Assembly: GCA_030829765.1 (NCBI GenBank)
Contig: JAUROO010000051.1
Span: 1-23,880 of the forward strand
DNA: 23,880 nt
Source: Miltoncostaeales bacterium
GTDB lineage: Bacteria > Actinomycetota > Thermoleophilia > Miltoncostaeales > Miltoncostaeaceae
Direction of reading: 5' to 3'
Position numbers and translations under genes: made by a program. Positions 7,348 through 14,044 of the stretch are shown piece after piece (within the stretch, counting starts at the first letter, position 1; each line of letters starts with the position of its first letter). The notes below the pieces were generated by a model, which was not told the DNA's origin, searched no databases, and saw only the letters and a list, made by a program, of their open reading frames with translations.

Positions 7348-9503
7348 GGCGCCATTCTCCCCGCGGCCCCGTCACCGCGCCCGCGACGGCCCGGGAACCA
7401 CCAGTTCCACCGGCCGAAGATGCTGAGCAGCGCGGGTGCCAGCACCAACCGGATGATGGTCGCGTCCACCAGCACCGCGGTGGCCAGGCCGATGCCCAGC
7501 ATCTTGACGATGACGTCGTCGGTGATGACGAATGCGAGGAAGACGCTGACCATGATCAGGGCGGCGGCCGAGATGACGCGCGCAGTCGACGCGAGCCCCA
7601 GGGCGACGGAGCGGTGCGGGTCGCCCTCGCGCATCCATGCCTCGCGCACCCGCGACAGCAGGAACACCTCGTAGTCCATCGACAGGCCGAACAGGATCGC
7701 GAACATCATCATCGGCACCCAGGCCTCGATCGCCACGGCCTCCGGCACGCCGAGGGCCGATCGCAGGATGCCCCACTGGAAGATGGCCACCACCACCCCG
7801 AACGCCGCACCCACTGACAGCAGGTTCATCAGCGCAGCCTGCAGGGGCACGAGCAGCGACCGGAACTCGATCATGAGGAGGATGAACGCGATGGCGATGA
7901 CCACGCCGATGAACCACGGCAGCCGGTCGGCCACGCGCTCGGACAGGTCCACGCCCACCGCGGTCGGCCCGGTGGCGTAGACGGCCGTGCCGGCGCCCGC
8001 CACCGGTCGCAGGCGCTGCGCAAGCCGCTCCACCATCTCGGTGGTGCGCGGACTTGCCGGGGCCGCGGCCGGGATCACGGTGAGCAGCACCACGTCGCCC
8101 CCGGGCGCGACCACGGGCGGGGACACCTCCACCACCCCTGCCAGGTCGCGCGCGCGCTGGGCCACCTCCCGGGCGTTCGCCGCTGCGCGTGGCCCCTCCA
8201 GCACGATCTCCACCGGTCCGTTGAATCCCGGCCCGAAGCCCGTGGCGATCATCCCGTAGGCCTCGCGCGTGGTGGAACCGGGCGGGTCGCTGCCGGCGTC
8301 CACCTGCCCCAGTTCGAGCCAGAAGACGGGCAGGGCCAGGGCGACCAGCACGGCGCCGGACGCGGCCAGGTAGGGCCAGGGCCGGCGCGTGACCGCCATG
8401 GACCACCGTGCCCAGCCGTGGGGGCGGCCGTCGGGCGGATCCAGGTCCACCGGCCGCGGCACGCGGATGCCGGGAATGCGCCCGCGGCCCAGGTTGGGAC
8501 CCACGACCGCCAGGGCCGCGGGCAGGAGCGTGACCGCGGCGAGCACCGCCACCACGACGGCGATCGCCGCAGCCTCTCCGAGCCGCGTGACGAACGGGAT
8601 GCCGGCGGCGGCAAGGCCGAGCACCGCGGCCGCCACGGTGCCGCCCGCCAGCACCACGGCGCGCCCGGCGCTGGCCGTGGCGTGCGCGATCGAATCGCGC
8701 ACGGGCATCCCGGCCGCAACCTGCTCCGCGTGCCGGCTCACCACGAACAGGGCGTAGTCCACCGACACGCCGAGCCCGATCATGAGGGCAAGCGTCCGGC
8801 CCACCGTGCTCACGTCCGTGACGGCCTCGAGCACCGTGAGGATCGAGAGCGCGGTGCCCACGGCGACCAGCGCGCCCGCGACCGGCACTGCCATGGTCAC
8901 CACCGAACCGAAGGCCAGCAGCAGGATCACCACGGCCGCGGCGATCCCCACCAGCGCCGACCAGTCGGTGCCCGATGCCTCCGCCTGGGCGGCGGGGGCA
9001 CCCGCGTACGCCACGGTGAGTCCCGCGCGCTGAAGCGGCCGCGCCGCCTCGCGCACGCGCGCGAGGTCGCCGGCCCCCAGCTCGTCCGCGGGAGTGGACC
9101 ACTCGATGCTGATCATCGCGGTGCGGCCATCGGCGGACACCGTGCCCGGCGCCCCGGGCACCGCCACCGAGCGCATGCCGGGCACCTCATGCAGTCGCCG
9201 CGCAGCCTCGCCGATGGCCGCGCGTCCCGCAGCCGATGTGACGGGCGCGCCGTCGGACCGCACCACCACCGTGCCGTCAGCCGCGCCCTGCCCCGGGAAG
9301 GCCCGCTGCAGCACCACCGCGCCCTCGGCCGCCGGCAGCCCCGGTACCGACAGGTCGTCCGACGGCGCGCCGCCCAGCCCCGCGCCCAGCGCCACCATTC
9401 CCCCCAGCACCGCGAGCCACCCGGCCAGCACCCACCAGCGACGACGGGCGCACCACCCCCCGAGGCGGCCGAGGAGCGTCGTGCGCGGGGTGGTCCGGGT
9501 CAT
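7344..9503 (-). CDS. MMPL-family RND transporter (second copy)
   Basis: This 719-residue inner-membrane exporter has the two-fold MMPL layout: TM1 about 21-43, a periplasmic domain, TM2-6, a basic cytoplasmic linker, then the repeat. The proton-relay pairs D249-Y250 (SVDYALF) and D610-Y611 (SMDYEVF) are both intact. It is clearly diverged from the transporter at 2722, so it is not a recent duplicate. ATG 9503 (MTRTTPRTT) is chosen because the membrane-domain similarity starts there. The open frame continues 123 codons upstream, but that part is antisense to the TauE gene and low in complexity. A -10-like TACCGT lies 11 nt before the ATG. Its stop overlaps the GTG of the tandem hydrolase, forming a two-gene operon. 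The cargo is unknown. Confidence 0.92.
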   Translation of the reverse strand: MTRTTPRTTLLGRLGGWCARRRWWVLAGWLAVLGGMVALGAGLGGAPSDDLSVPGLPAAEGAVVLQRAFPGQGAADGTVVVRSDGAPVTSAAGRAAIGEAARRLHEVPGMRSVAVPGAPGTVSADGRTAMISIEWSTPADELGAGDLARVREAARPLQRAGLTVAYAGAPAAQAEASGTDWSALVGIAAAVVILLLAFGSVVTMAVPVAGALVAVGTALSILTVLEAVTDVSTVGRTLALMIGLGVSVDYALFVVSRHAEQVAAGMPVRDSIAHATASAGRAVVLAGGTVAAAVLGLAAAGIPFVTRLGEAAAIAVVVAVLAAVTLLPAALAVVGPNLGRGRIPGIRVPRPVDLDPPDGRPHGWARWSMAVTRRPWPYLAASGAVLVALALPVFWLELGQVDAGSDPPGSTTREAYGMIATGFGPGFNGPVEIVLEGPRAAANAREVAQRARDLAGVVEVSPPVVAPGGDVVLLTVIPAAAPASPRTTEMVERLAQRLRPVAGAGTAVYATGPTAVGVDLSERVADRLPWFIGVVIAIAFILLMIEFRSLLVPLQAALMNLLSVGAAFGVVVAIFQWGILRSALGVPEAVAIEAWVPMMMFAILFGLSMDYEVFLLSRVREAWMREGDPHRSVALGLASTARVISAAALIMVSVFLAFVITDDVIVKMLGIGLATAVLVDATIIRLVLAPALLSIFGRWNWWFPGRRGRGDGAAGRMAP

Positions 9504-9514
9504 CGCGGGCGCGG

Positions 9515-9520
9515 ACGGTA
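9515..9520 (-). promoter_or_regulatory. -10-like TACCGT for the second MMPL gene
   Basis: TACCGT on the minus strand lies 11 nt before ATG 9503, giving a leader of only a few nucleotides. No -35 is recognisable. The 54-bp divergent gap is otherwise featureless GC; on the other strand CATGCT (9546-9551) is a weak -10 candidate 6 nt before the TauE start. Confidence 0.35.
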
Positions 9521-9557
9521 GCGGACGCCCGGCGACGCGCCGTGGCATGCTCGCGCC

Positions 9558-10322
9558 GTGGCGGACCTCGGAACCTGGGCCCTGGTGTTCGCGCTGCTCG
9601 GGGGCGTCGCCGGCGGCTTCGTCAACTCCATCGCCGGCGGGGGCACCCTCATCACCTTCCCCGTGCTGACGGCGGTGGGCATCCCCGCCCTCGACGCCAA
9701 CGTCACCAACGCCGTCGCCCTTGCCCCGGGGTACGCCGGCGGCACCTATGCGCAGCGCGGCGACCTCGCCGGGCGGCGGGACCTCGCCCGGGCGCTCGCC
9801 CTCACCGCAATCCTCGGCGGGATCACCGGCGCCGCGCTGCTGCTGGCGACGGGCGAGGAGTTGTTCGAGCAACTGGTGCCCTGGCTCATCTTCGCCGCCA
9901 CGGGCCTGCTCGCCGCGCAGGGACCGCTCCGCCGCATCACCACGGGTGCACGTGGATCATCCGGCGAGGTCGCGCGCCCGGTGCTGCTGGTGTCCGCCTT
10001 CGTCGCCACGGTGTACGGGGGCTACTTCGGTGCCGGCCTCGGGATCATCGTCATCGCAATCCTCGGACTGATGCTGACCGATGCCCTGAACCGGCTGAAT
10101 GCGCTGAAGCTGCTCATGTCACTCTGCGCCAACGGCGCCGCCGCCGTCTTCTTCGCCTTCAGCGGACACGTGTACTGGCTGGTGGCCGTCCTCATGGGCG
10201 TGGGCGCATGGGGTGGCGGCTGGCTGGGGGGACGTACCGTGCAGCACGTGCGCGAATCGGTGTTCCGGGCGGGCATCATCATCCTCGGCATCGGCATCGG
10301 CATCGCCTTCCTCGTCACCTGA
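9558..10322 (+). CDS. TauE/SafE-family permease
   Basis: This 254-residue polytopic protein has about eight membrane segments and belongs to the TauE/SafE family, whose members export sulfite, sulfoacetate or related organic anions. The two family half-repeats are visible: GGVAGGFVNSIAGGGTLITF with NVTN (about 14-52), and GGYFGAGLGI with LNALKLL (about 154-192). The length is normal. GTG 9558 begins directly before the first helix. There is no Shine-Dalgarno, and only a weak -10 lies upstream. The DUF1116 gene follows after 36 nt but has its own promoter signal. The substrate cannot be assigned; a carboxylate or oxamate-type anion is an untested idea based on the next gene. Confidence 0.9.
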   Translation: MADLGTWALVFALLGGVAGGFVNSIAGGGTLITFPVLTAVGIPALDANVTNAVALAPGYAGGTYAQRGDLAGRRDLARALALTAILGGITGAALLLATGEELFEQLVPWLIFAATGLLAAQGPLRRITTGARGSSGEVARPVLLVSAFVATVYGGYFGAGLGIIVIAILGLMLTDALNRLNALKLLMSLCANGAAAVFFAFSGHVYWLVAVLMGVGAWGGGWLGGRTVQHVRESVFRAGIIILGIGIGIAFLVT

Positions 10323-10327
10323 TCATC

Positions 10328-10343
10328 GGGCGCCGGGGCGCCC
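10328..10343. repeat. Perfect GC inverted repeat between TauE and DUF1116 genes
   Basis: GGGCGCC, GG, GGCGCCC form a 7-bp stem only 5 nt after the TauE stop and directly upstream of the TACGAT hexamer. It may be a weak terminator or an operator. The 2-nt spacer means the actual hairpin would open at the tip. Confidence 0.4.
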
Positions 10344-10345
10344 CC

Positions 10346-10351
10346 TACGAT
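10346..10351 (+). promoter_or_regulatory. -10 hexamer TACGAT for the DUF1116 gene (leaderless)
   Basis: TACGAT is followed by 7 nt and ATG 10359. No Shine-Dalgarno and no -35 are seen. This suggests separate, leaderless transcription despite the short gap after the TauE gene. Confidence 0.5.
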
Positions 10352-10358
10352 CACGCCC

Positions 10359-11582
10359 ATGGCACTGGCCATCGCCGTCATCGATGCACCACGGGTGGAG
10401 GACGACCTCCGCGCACAGGGCGTGGACCCGCTCGTCGTCGACTGGTCGCCCCCCGCCGGCGGGGACCTGAGCGACGTCGCGCTGCTCACGCGCGCGTACG
10501 CGGATGACCGCGTGGAAGAGGGCAACCGACGGGCGCTCGCCGCGCTCGACGCGAGCAGGCCGCACCTGGTGGACGCCGGCCTCGCTGCCGACCTGGTGCC
10601 CGGCATGGATGCGCGCCGCATCCTGCACTGCGGCCCTCCGTGCGAGTGGCAGCGGCTGGGACCCGCCATGCGCGGCCAGGTGGCGCGCGCCGCCATGCTC
10701 GAGGGCTGGGCCGGGGACCAGGGTGCCGCGGCCGCCCTGATCGAGGCGGGGGACATCGAGCTCGCCGCCACCGAGGCGCATGGGGTGGTGGCGCCCATGA
10801 GCGGCGTGCTCTCCCCCTCCATGGCGGTGTGGGCGGTACACGACGAGGCCACGGGGGCGGACGCATGGGCCCCGATGTCCGACGGTGCCGGTGACGGCCT
10901 GCCCGCGTCGGCCCGCGCGCGCGACCTGATCGCCCGCCAGCGCCTGCTGGCCGACCGCCTGGCGCCCGGGGCCTCCGCCGCGCTCGGGGCACGGGGCCCC
11001 ATCGACCTGGCCGCCCTCGCCGGGGAGGCCGCGCGCATGGGCGACGCGGATGCCCCCGACGCCCGCGCCGCCGGACTCCTCCTCATCCGCGAACTCCTGC
11101 CGGCCATGGCCACCCGCGCGCTGGACGCCGTGCCCGCGCTCGCGGGTGCCGGGGCACCCATGGGGCGCATCGCCCTGCCCCTCATGGCCGCAGCCGCCCG
11201 GTGCGCGGTGCAGGCGGCGGTCGGCACCCCGATGTCCAGCCTTCTCATCGCGATGTCGGGCAATGGCACCGACGTCGGGGTGACGCTGGCGGGCACGCCC
11301 GGCGTATGGCACACGGCCCCTGCCCCAATCGCCGATGACGCGCAGTTCGATGAGGGGAGCGGCGCGTCCGGGGCGGCGCCGTGGACCGGCGATCAGGGCG
11401 TCATCGCGTGCGCGGGCATGGCCATCGACGCCCGGCTGTGCATCGATGCGGGCGAGGCCCCCGCCATCCCCATGGGCGTCGCATCGCGTGCCGATGGCGG
11501 GTGGGTGGGCCACGGCCACGCACAGGTGCCCCTCGCGGCGCTGCGCGACGCGCTCGATGCGCTCGTGCCGACCGCCCCCTGA
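10359..11582 (+). CDS. DUF1116 (YlbE/AllG-like) protein
   Basis: This 407-residue protein matches DUF1116, the family of E. coli YlbE/AllG (about 419 residues), which acts with FdrA and YlbF as oxamate carbamoyltransferase in allantoin utilisation. Recognisable segments are RPHLVDAGLAADLVPGMD (about 67-84), ILHCGPPCEWQRLGPAMRG (about 88-106), VVAPMSGVLSPSMAVW (about 142-157), GPIDLAALAGEAARMGD (about 212-228) and a C-terminal SGNGTDVGV followed by TAPAPI. It is full length, unlike the shortened FdrA homologue 9 kb away at 373. ATG 10359 is supported by the -10 7 nt upstream. Neither a DUF2877 (YlbF-like) gene nor a carbamate kinase is in the window. Function in this organism is inferred only. 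Confidence 0.85.
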   Translation: MALAIAVIDAPRVEDDLRAQGVDPLVVDWSPPAGGDLSDVALLTRAYADDRVEEGNRRALAALDASRPHLVDAGLAADLVPGMDARRILHCGPPCEWQRLGPAMRGQVARAAMLEGWAGDQGAAAALIEAGDIELAATEAHGVVAPMSGVLSPSMAVWAVHDEATGADAWAPMSDGAGDGLPASARARDLIARQRLLADRLAPGASAALGARGPIDLAALAGEAARMGDADAPDARAAGLLLIRELLPAMATRALDAVPALAGAGAPMGRIALPLMAAAARCAVQAAVGTPMSSLLIAMSGNGTDVGVTLAGTPGVWHTAPAPIADDAQFDEGSGASGAAPWTGDQGVIACAGMAIDARLCIDAGEAPAIPMGVASRADGGWVGHGHAQVPLAALRDALDALVPTAP

Positions 11583-11598
11583 CGGGACGGACGTCCCG
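11583..11598 (+). terminator. Hairpin directly after the DUF1116 gene
   Basis: CGGGACG, GA, CGTCCCG begins one base after the stop codon. There is no U-tract, as is common in GC-rich actinobacterial terminators. Confidence 0.45.
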
Positions 11599-11617
11599 CG
11601 CGGGGGCAGGACGCGAC

Positions 11618-11641
11618 CACCGCGCCGCAACCGGCGCGGTG
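11618..11641 (+). terminator. Strong 10-bp hairpin before the TPR-like gene
   Basis: CACCGCGCCG, loop CAAC, CGGCGCGGTG: a perfect 10-bp stem with a tetraloop. With the hairpin at 11583 it probably ends the DUF1116 transcript. It ends 20 nt before the next start, so it could also shape that gene's leader or bind a protein as DNA. Confidence 0.5.
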
Positions 11642-11661
11642 CGCTGGCACACTGCGGGGCG

Positions 11662-12348
11662 ATGAATCCCGGTCGCATCCTCGCCATCGTCGGCGCCGGC
11701 CTCGGCCTGGCGGCGGCGGCCATCGCCGGTTCCCTCGCGCTGGGGGGCACCACGCAGATGGCGCCCCCTGATGAGGCCCAGCCCATCGTGGTCGGAGTGG
11801 TGGCCGCACCGGGCGAGGAACTCACGGGCCCCACGGACCTGCCGCCGCTCGCGATGGTGCTGGAGGATCCGGTGCCGGAGGACATCGCATCGCTCTCGCC
11901 ATCCGGGCAGGTCGCCCGCTACCGGGATGATGCCCGCGACGACGATGCGGAGTCGCTGCTGCGCCTGGCCGCGGCGGAGCAGCGGGCGGGCGCGCAGGAT
12001 GCCGCGGCCGACGCCTACCGTCGCGCGCGGGCCGCCGACCCGGACGGCATCGAGCCCGCGATCGGCCTGGCCATGGTGGATGCCGCCACGGGCGACGCCG
12101 GCATGGCCCGTGCCACCTCCGCCCTCGCCGGCATCACGCGCCGAAACCCCACGAGCCAGGTGGCCTGGTTCAACCGTGGCTGGCTTGCCACCTACCGCCG
12201 GGATGGGCGCGAGGTCGTCACGTCGTGGAAGCGCGTGGCCGAGATCGATCCCGATACGCCCATCGGCAGGACCAGCGTCGCCCTGCTCAAGGGAATCGCC
12301 GAGCAGGGAACGCGCACCGCCACCACGGGCGGCACGACCACCGGCTGA
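11662..12348 (+). CDS. Membrane-anchored TPR-like protein
   Basis: This is a 228-residue protein of unknown specific function. Residues 6-28 form one hydrophobic helix after MNPGR, likely an uncleaved anchor with the rest outside the membrane, followed by a Pro-rich linker. Residues about 95-215 carry degenerate tetratricopeptide-like helix pairs: SLLRLAAAEQRAGAQDAAADAYRRARAADP is followed by AIGLAMVDAATGD and later FNRGWLATYRRDGREVVTSWKRVAEIDP. TPR domains hold protein complexes together, so it may be an envelope scaffold. ATG 11662 is the only start that leaves a membrane helix at the N-terminus. CACACT 8 nt upstream is a poor -10. The Thr/Gly tail is probably disordered. It is the last gene before the rpoD control region. 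Confidence 0.7.
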   Translation: MNPGRILAIVGAGLGLAAAAIAGSLALGGTTQMAPPDEAQPIVVGVVAAPGEELTGPTDLPPLAMVLEDPVPEDIASLSPSGQVARYRDDARDDDAESLLRLAAAEQRAGAQDAAADAYRRARAADPDGIEPAIGLAMVDAATGDAGMARATSALAGITRRNPTSQVAWFNRGWLATYRRDGREVVTSWKRVAEIDPDTPIGRTSVALLKGIAEQGTRTATTGGTTTG

Positions 12349-12410
12349 GCCGATCACCCCCGCGTCCGCGCCGGAGGGTCACGCCTCGGTAAGGATCCGC
12401 CCGTTCCCCG

Positions 12411-12439
12411 GTGACACGCACCCGGAGGATGTTTACCCT
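12411..12439 (+). promoter_or_regulatory. rpoD promoter GTGACA-17-TACCCT
   Basis: GTGACA (12411-12416) is separated by exactly 17 nt from TACCCT (12434-12439), a good vegetative promoter. Transcription would start near 12446, about 255 nt before the rpoD ATG. Confidence 0.6.
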
Positions 12440-12445
12440 CTGCCG

Positions 12446-12700
12446 CGAACCCCTTAACCGGTCCATAAGGGCCGATGGGGAGACTGCCGAACAGCATGAT
12501 GCCGGAGATGCACTCCGGCGCGTTGGATCCCCGACCGGCCCACGTGGCCGCCGGGTGAGCAGGGCAGGTCCGGGGCATGGTCGCCGACGCCGTTCCCCGG
12601 GGGCATCGAGGTCGACATCGGCATCGAGGCATCCGCCGGGGTTCCCGGCGGGAGGATGACGAGGCGCCCGGCGAAGCCGGGCCGGAGGGGACGGACGAGG
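12446..12700 (+). ncRNA. Structured rpoD 5' leader (candidate cis-regulatory RNA)
   Basis: This stretch fills most of the only gap longer than 300 nt in the window. It holds perfect short stems at 12451-12471 (CCCTTA/TAAGGG), 12501-12519 (GCCGGAG/CTCCGGC), 12536-12550 (CGGCC/GGCCG), 12570-12600 (CCGGGG/CCCCGG), 12633-12651 (CCGCCGGG/CCCGGCGG) and 12666-12682 (GCCCGGC/GCCGGGC, loop GAA). GGCATCGAGG occurs twice (12602-12611 and 12620-12629). The last hairpin ends just before the rpoD ribosome site GGAGGGG (12684-12690), so it could gate translation. GC-rich DNA makes chance stems common. I do not recognise a known riboswitch, 6S, SRP or RNase P signature. Confidence 0.4.
12496..12558 (+). CDS. 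Possible 20-codon leader peptide in the rpoD leader
   Basis: The frame starts ATG ATG and encodes 20 residues (MMPEMHSGAL then DPRPAHVAAG) ending in TGA. GGGGAG at 12477-12482 is a somewhat distant ribosome site, 13 nt from the first ATG. The second and third leader stems (12501-12519 and 12536-12550) lie inside it, so its translation would melt them. It may equally be chance. Confidence 0.2.
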   Translation: MMPEMHSGALDPRPAHVAAG

Positions 12701-13783
12701 ATGACGCTCAAGGAGATCGTGGCCAACGAGGAGATGCAGGTTCTCCTCACCCGTGGGCAGGAGCAGGGCTTCCTCGGCATCGAGGAGGTCGCCGAGGCGC
12801 TGCAGGGCATGGACATCGTCCAGGAGGACGCCGAGGCCCTGTACACGCACATCGACGAGATGGGCATCGAGCTGCTCGAGGAGCCCGAGGCACAGGAGCG
12901 TCGCGCCAAGCTGGCCGAGGAGGCCGAGCGGCCCCGCCGCGTGGCCGCGAAGGCCGAGAGCACCACGGACCTGCTGCAGCTGTTCCTGCGCGACATCGGC
13001 CGCATCCCGCTGCTCACGGCCAGGCAGGAGGTTGAGCTCGCCAAGCTGATCGAGGAGGGCGACCTGCAGGCCAAGCAGAAGATGGTCGAGAGCAACCTGC
13101 GCCTCGTGGTGTCGATCGCGAAGAACTACCGCAACCAGGGCCTGGCATTCCTGGACCTGATCCAGGAGGGCACGCTGGGCCTGGTGCGCGCGGCCGAGAA
13201 GTTCGACTACCGCAAGGGCTACAAGTTCTCGACCTACGCCACATGGTGGATCCGCCAGGCCGTTGCCCGCGCCATCGCCGACAAGGGCCGCACCATCCGG
13301 ATGCCCGTGCACGTGGTGGAGAAGCTGAACAAGATCAACCGCACCGAGCGCAAGCTGCTGGCCGAACTGGGGCGCGACCCCAGCAACGCCGAGATCGGCG
13401 CGTCCATCGGCCTCACCGAGGCCGAGGTGGAGTCCATCCGCCGCAGCGCCCAGACGCCCGTCTCGCTGGAGAAGCCGGTGGGCGACGAGGAGGAGTCGGA
13501 GTTCGGGCAGTTCATCGCCGACGAGAAGGCCATCTCGCCCGAGGCGGCCGCCGATGAGACCCTGCGCAACGAGGCCCTGCAGGACGTGCTGAACTCGCTG
13601 TCGTACCGCGAGCGCCGCGTGCTGGAACTGCGGTATGGCCTGGGCGGGGAGCAGCCGCGCACCCTCGACGAGGTCGGCCGCACGTTCAACGTCACCCGCG
13701 AGCGCATCCGGCAGATCGAGAACCAGGCCCTGCAGAAGCTCGCCGGCATGATGGACGTGCGCGGGCTGGCCGAGGTGGCCTAG
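12701..13783 (+). CDS. rpoD: Primary RNA polymerase sigma factor (sigma-70, RpoD/HrdB type)
   Basis: This 360-residue protein directs RNA polymerase to housekeeping promoters. Residues 1-65 are a region 1.1-like acidic helical domain. STTDLLQLFLRDIG with ARQEVELAKLIE (about 87-118) is region 1.2. LRLVVSIAKNYRNQG to KFDYRKG (about 132-172) and FSTYATWWIRQAVARAI (about 176-192) are regions 2.1-2.4. RTIRMPVHVVEKLNKI opens region 3, and RERRVLELRYGL with TLDEVGRTFNVTRERIRQIE is region 4. The short N-terminus suits an actinobacterial HrdB/SigA-type factor rather than the 600-residue proteobacterial form. ATG 12701 is chosen for the GGAGGGG about 10 nt upstream. The in-frame ATG at 12656 has GGAGG abutting it, which is too close. 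It has its own promoter, a structured leader and a strong terminator. Confidence 0.96.
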   Translation: MTLKEIVANEEMQVLLTRGQEQGFLGIEEVAEALQGMDIVQEDAEALYTHIDEMGIELLEEPEAQERRAKLAEEAERPRRVAAKAESTTDLLQLFLRDIGRIPLLTARQEVELAKLIEEGDLQAKQKMVESNLRLVVSIAKNYRNQGLAFLDLIQEGTLGLVRAAEKFDYRKGYKFSTYATWWIRQAVARAIADKGRTIRMPVHVVEKLNKINRTERKLLAELGRDPSNAEIGASIGLTEAEVESIRRSAQTPVSLEKPVGDEEESEFGQFIADEKAISPEAAADETLRNEALQDVLNSLSYRERRVLELRYGLGGEQPRTLDEVGRTFNVTRERIRQIENQALQKLAGMMDVRGLAEVA

Positions 13784-13794
13784 ACCGATCCGCT

Positions 13795-13824
13795 GCCGCC
13801 GGTGGGTTCCCGCCCACCGGCGGC
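13795..13824 (+). terminator. rpoD terminator
   Basis: A perfect 12-bp stem (GCCGCCGGTGGG and CCCACCGGCGGC) around a 6-nt loop begins 11 nt after the rpoD stop. No U-tract follows. Confidence 0.75.
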
Positions 13825-13841
13825 GCGCGGGGTGGCGCGGG

Positions 13842-13847
13842 TAGGCT
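13842..13847 (+). promoter_or_regulatory. -10 hexamer TAGGCT for the small membrane protein (leaderless)
   Basis: TAGGCT is followed by 6 nt and ATG 13854, immediately after the rpoD terminator. There is no Shine-Dalgarno and no -35. Confidence 0.5.
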
Positions 13848-13853
13848 CACCCC

Positions 13854-14036
13854 ATGGGCTGGGACGACGAGGACGACGACTGGCCGGAGCGGGATACCGA
13901 CCCGGAGACGATCGCGCGCAAGCGCGAGAACGCCAAGGTGGTGGCGCAGGGCGCCAACCGGGCCGTGCGACTGGTGTACGCAACCCTCGCGATCCTGCTC
14001 ATCCTCGTGATCGTCCTCGCGATCATCCTCACGTAG
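13854..14036 (+). CDS. Small acidic single-pass membrane protein
   Basis: This is a 60-residue protein of unknown function. Residues 1-19 are strongly acidic (WDDEDDDWPE), 20-39 are basic and helical (ARKRENAKVV), and 40-59 are one Leu/Ile/Val membrane helix ending two residues from the C-terminus. The topology is that of a tail-anchored or N-in protein. ATG 13854 is supported by the -10 6 nt upstream. The MOSC gene starts 8 nt after the stop, so the two probably form an operon. The codon usage and the sharply partitioned charges argue that it is a real gene. No family was recognised. Confidence 0.7.
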   Translation: MGWDDEDDDWPERDTDPETIARKRENAKVVAQGANRAVRLVYATLAILLILVIVLAIILT

Positions 14037-14044
14037 GACTCCCG

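Noticed and set aside
2722..9503. The two MMPL genes as a recent duplication
   Set aside because: Outside the shared family motifs the proteins differ in length, linker and periplasmic loops, so they are old paralogues or independent acquisitions.
9504..9872. 123-codon upstream extension of the second MMPL gene
   Set aside because: It lies antisense to the TauE gene and lacks membrane or family similarity; the true N-terminus fits ATG 9503.
12561..12580. CAGGTCCGG resembling part of the SRP RNA domain IV
   Set aside because: The GGAAG tetraloop and the asymmetric loop sequence that follow in SRP RNA are absent, so the match is chance.
12577..13035. 152-codon frame overlapping the rpoD start
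   Set aside because: It is an out-of-frame Arg/Gly-rich shadow of rpoD.
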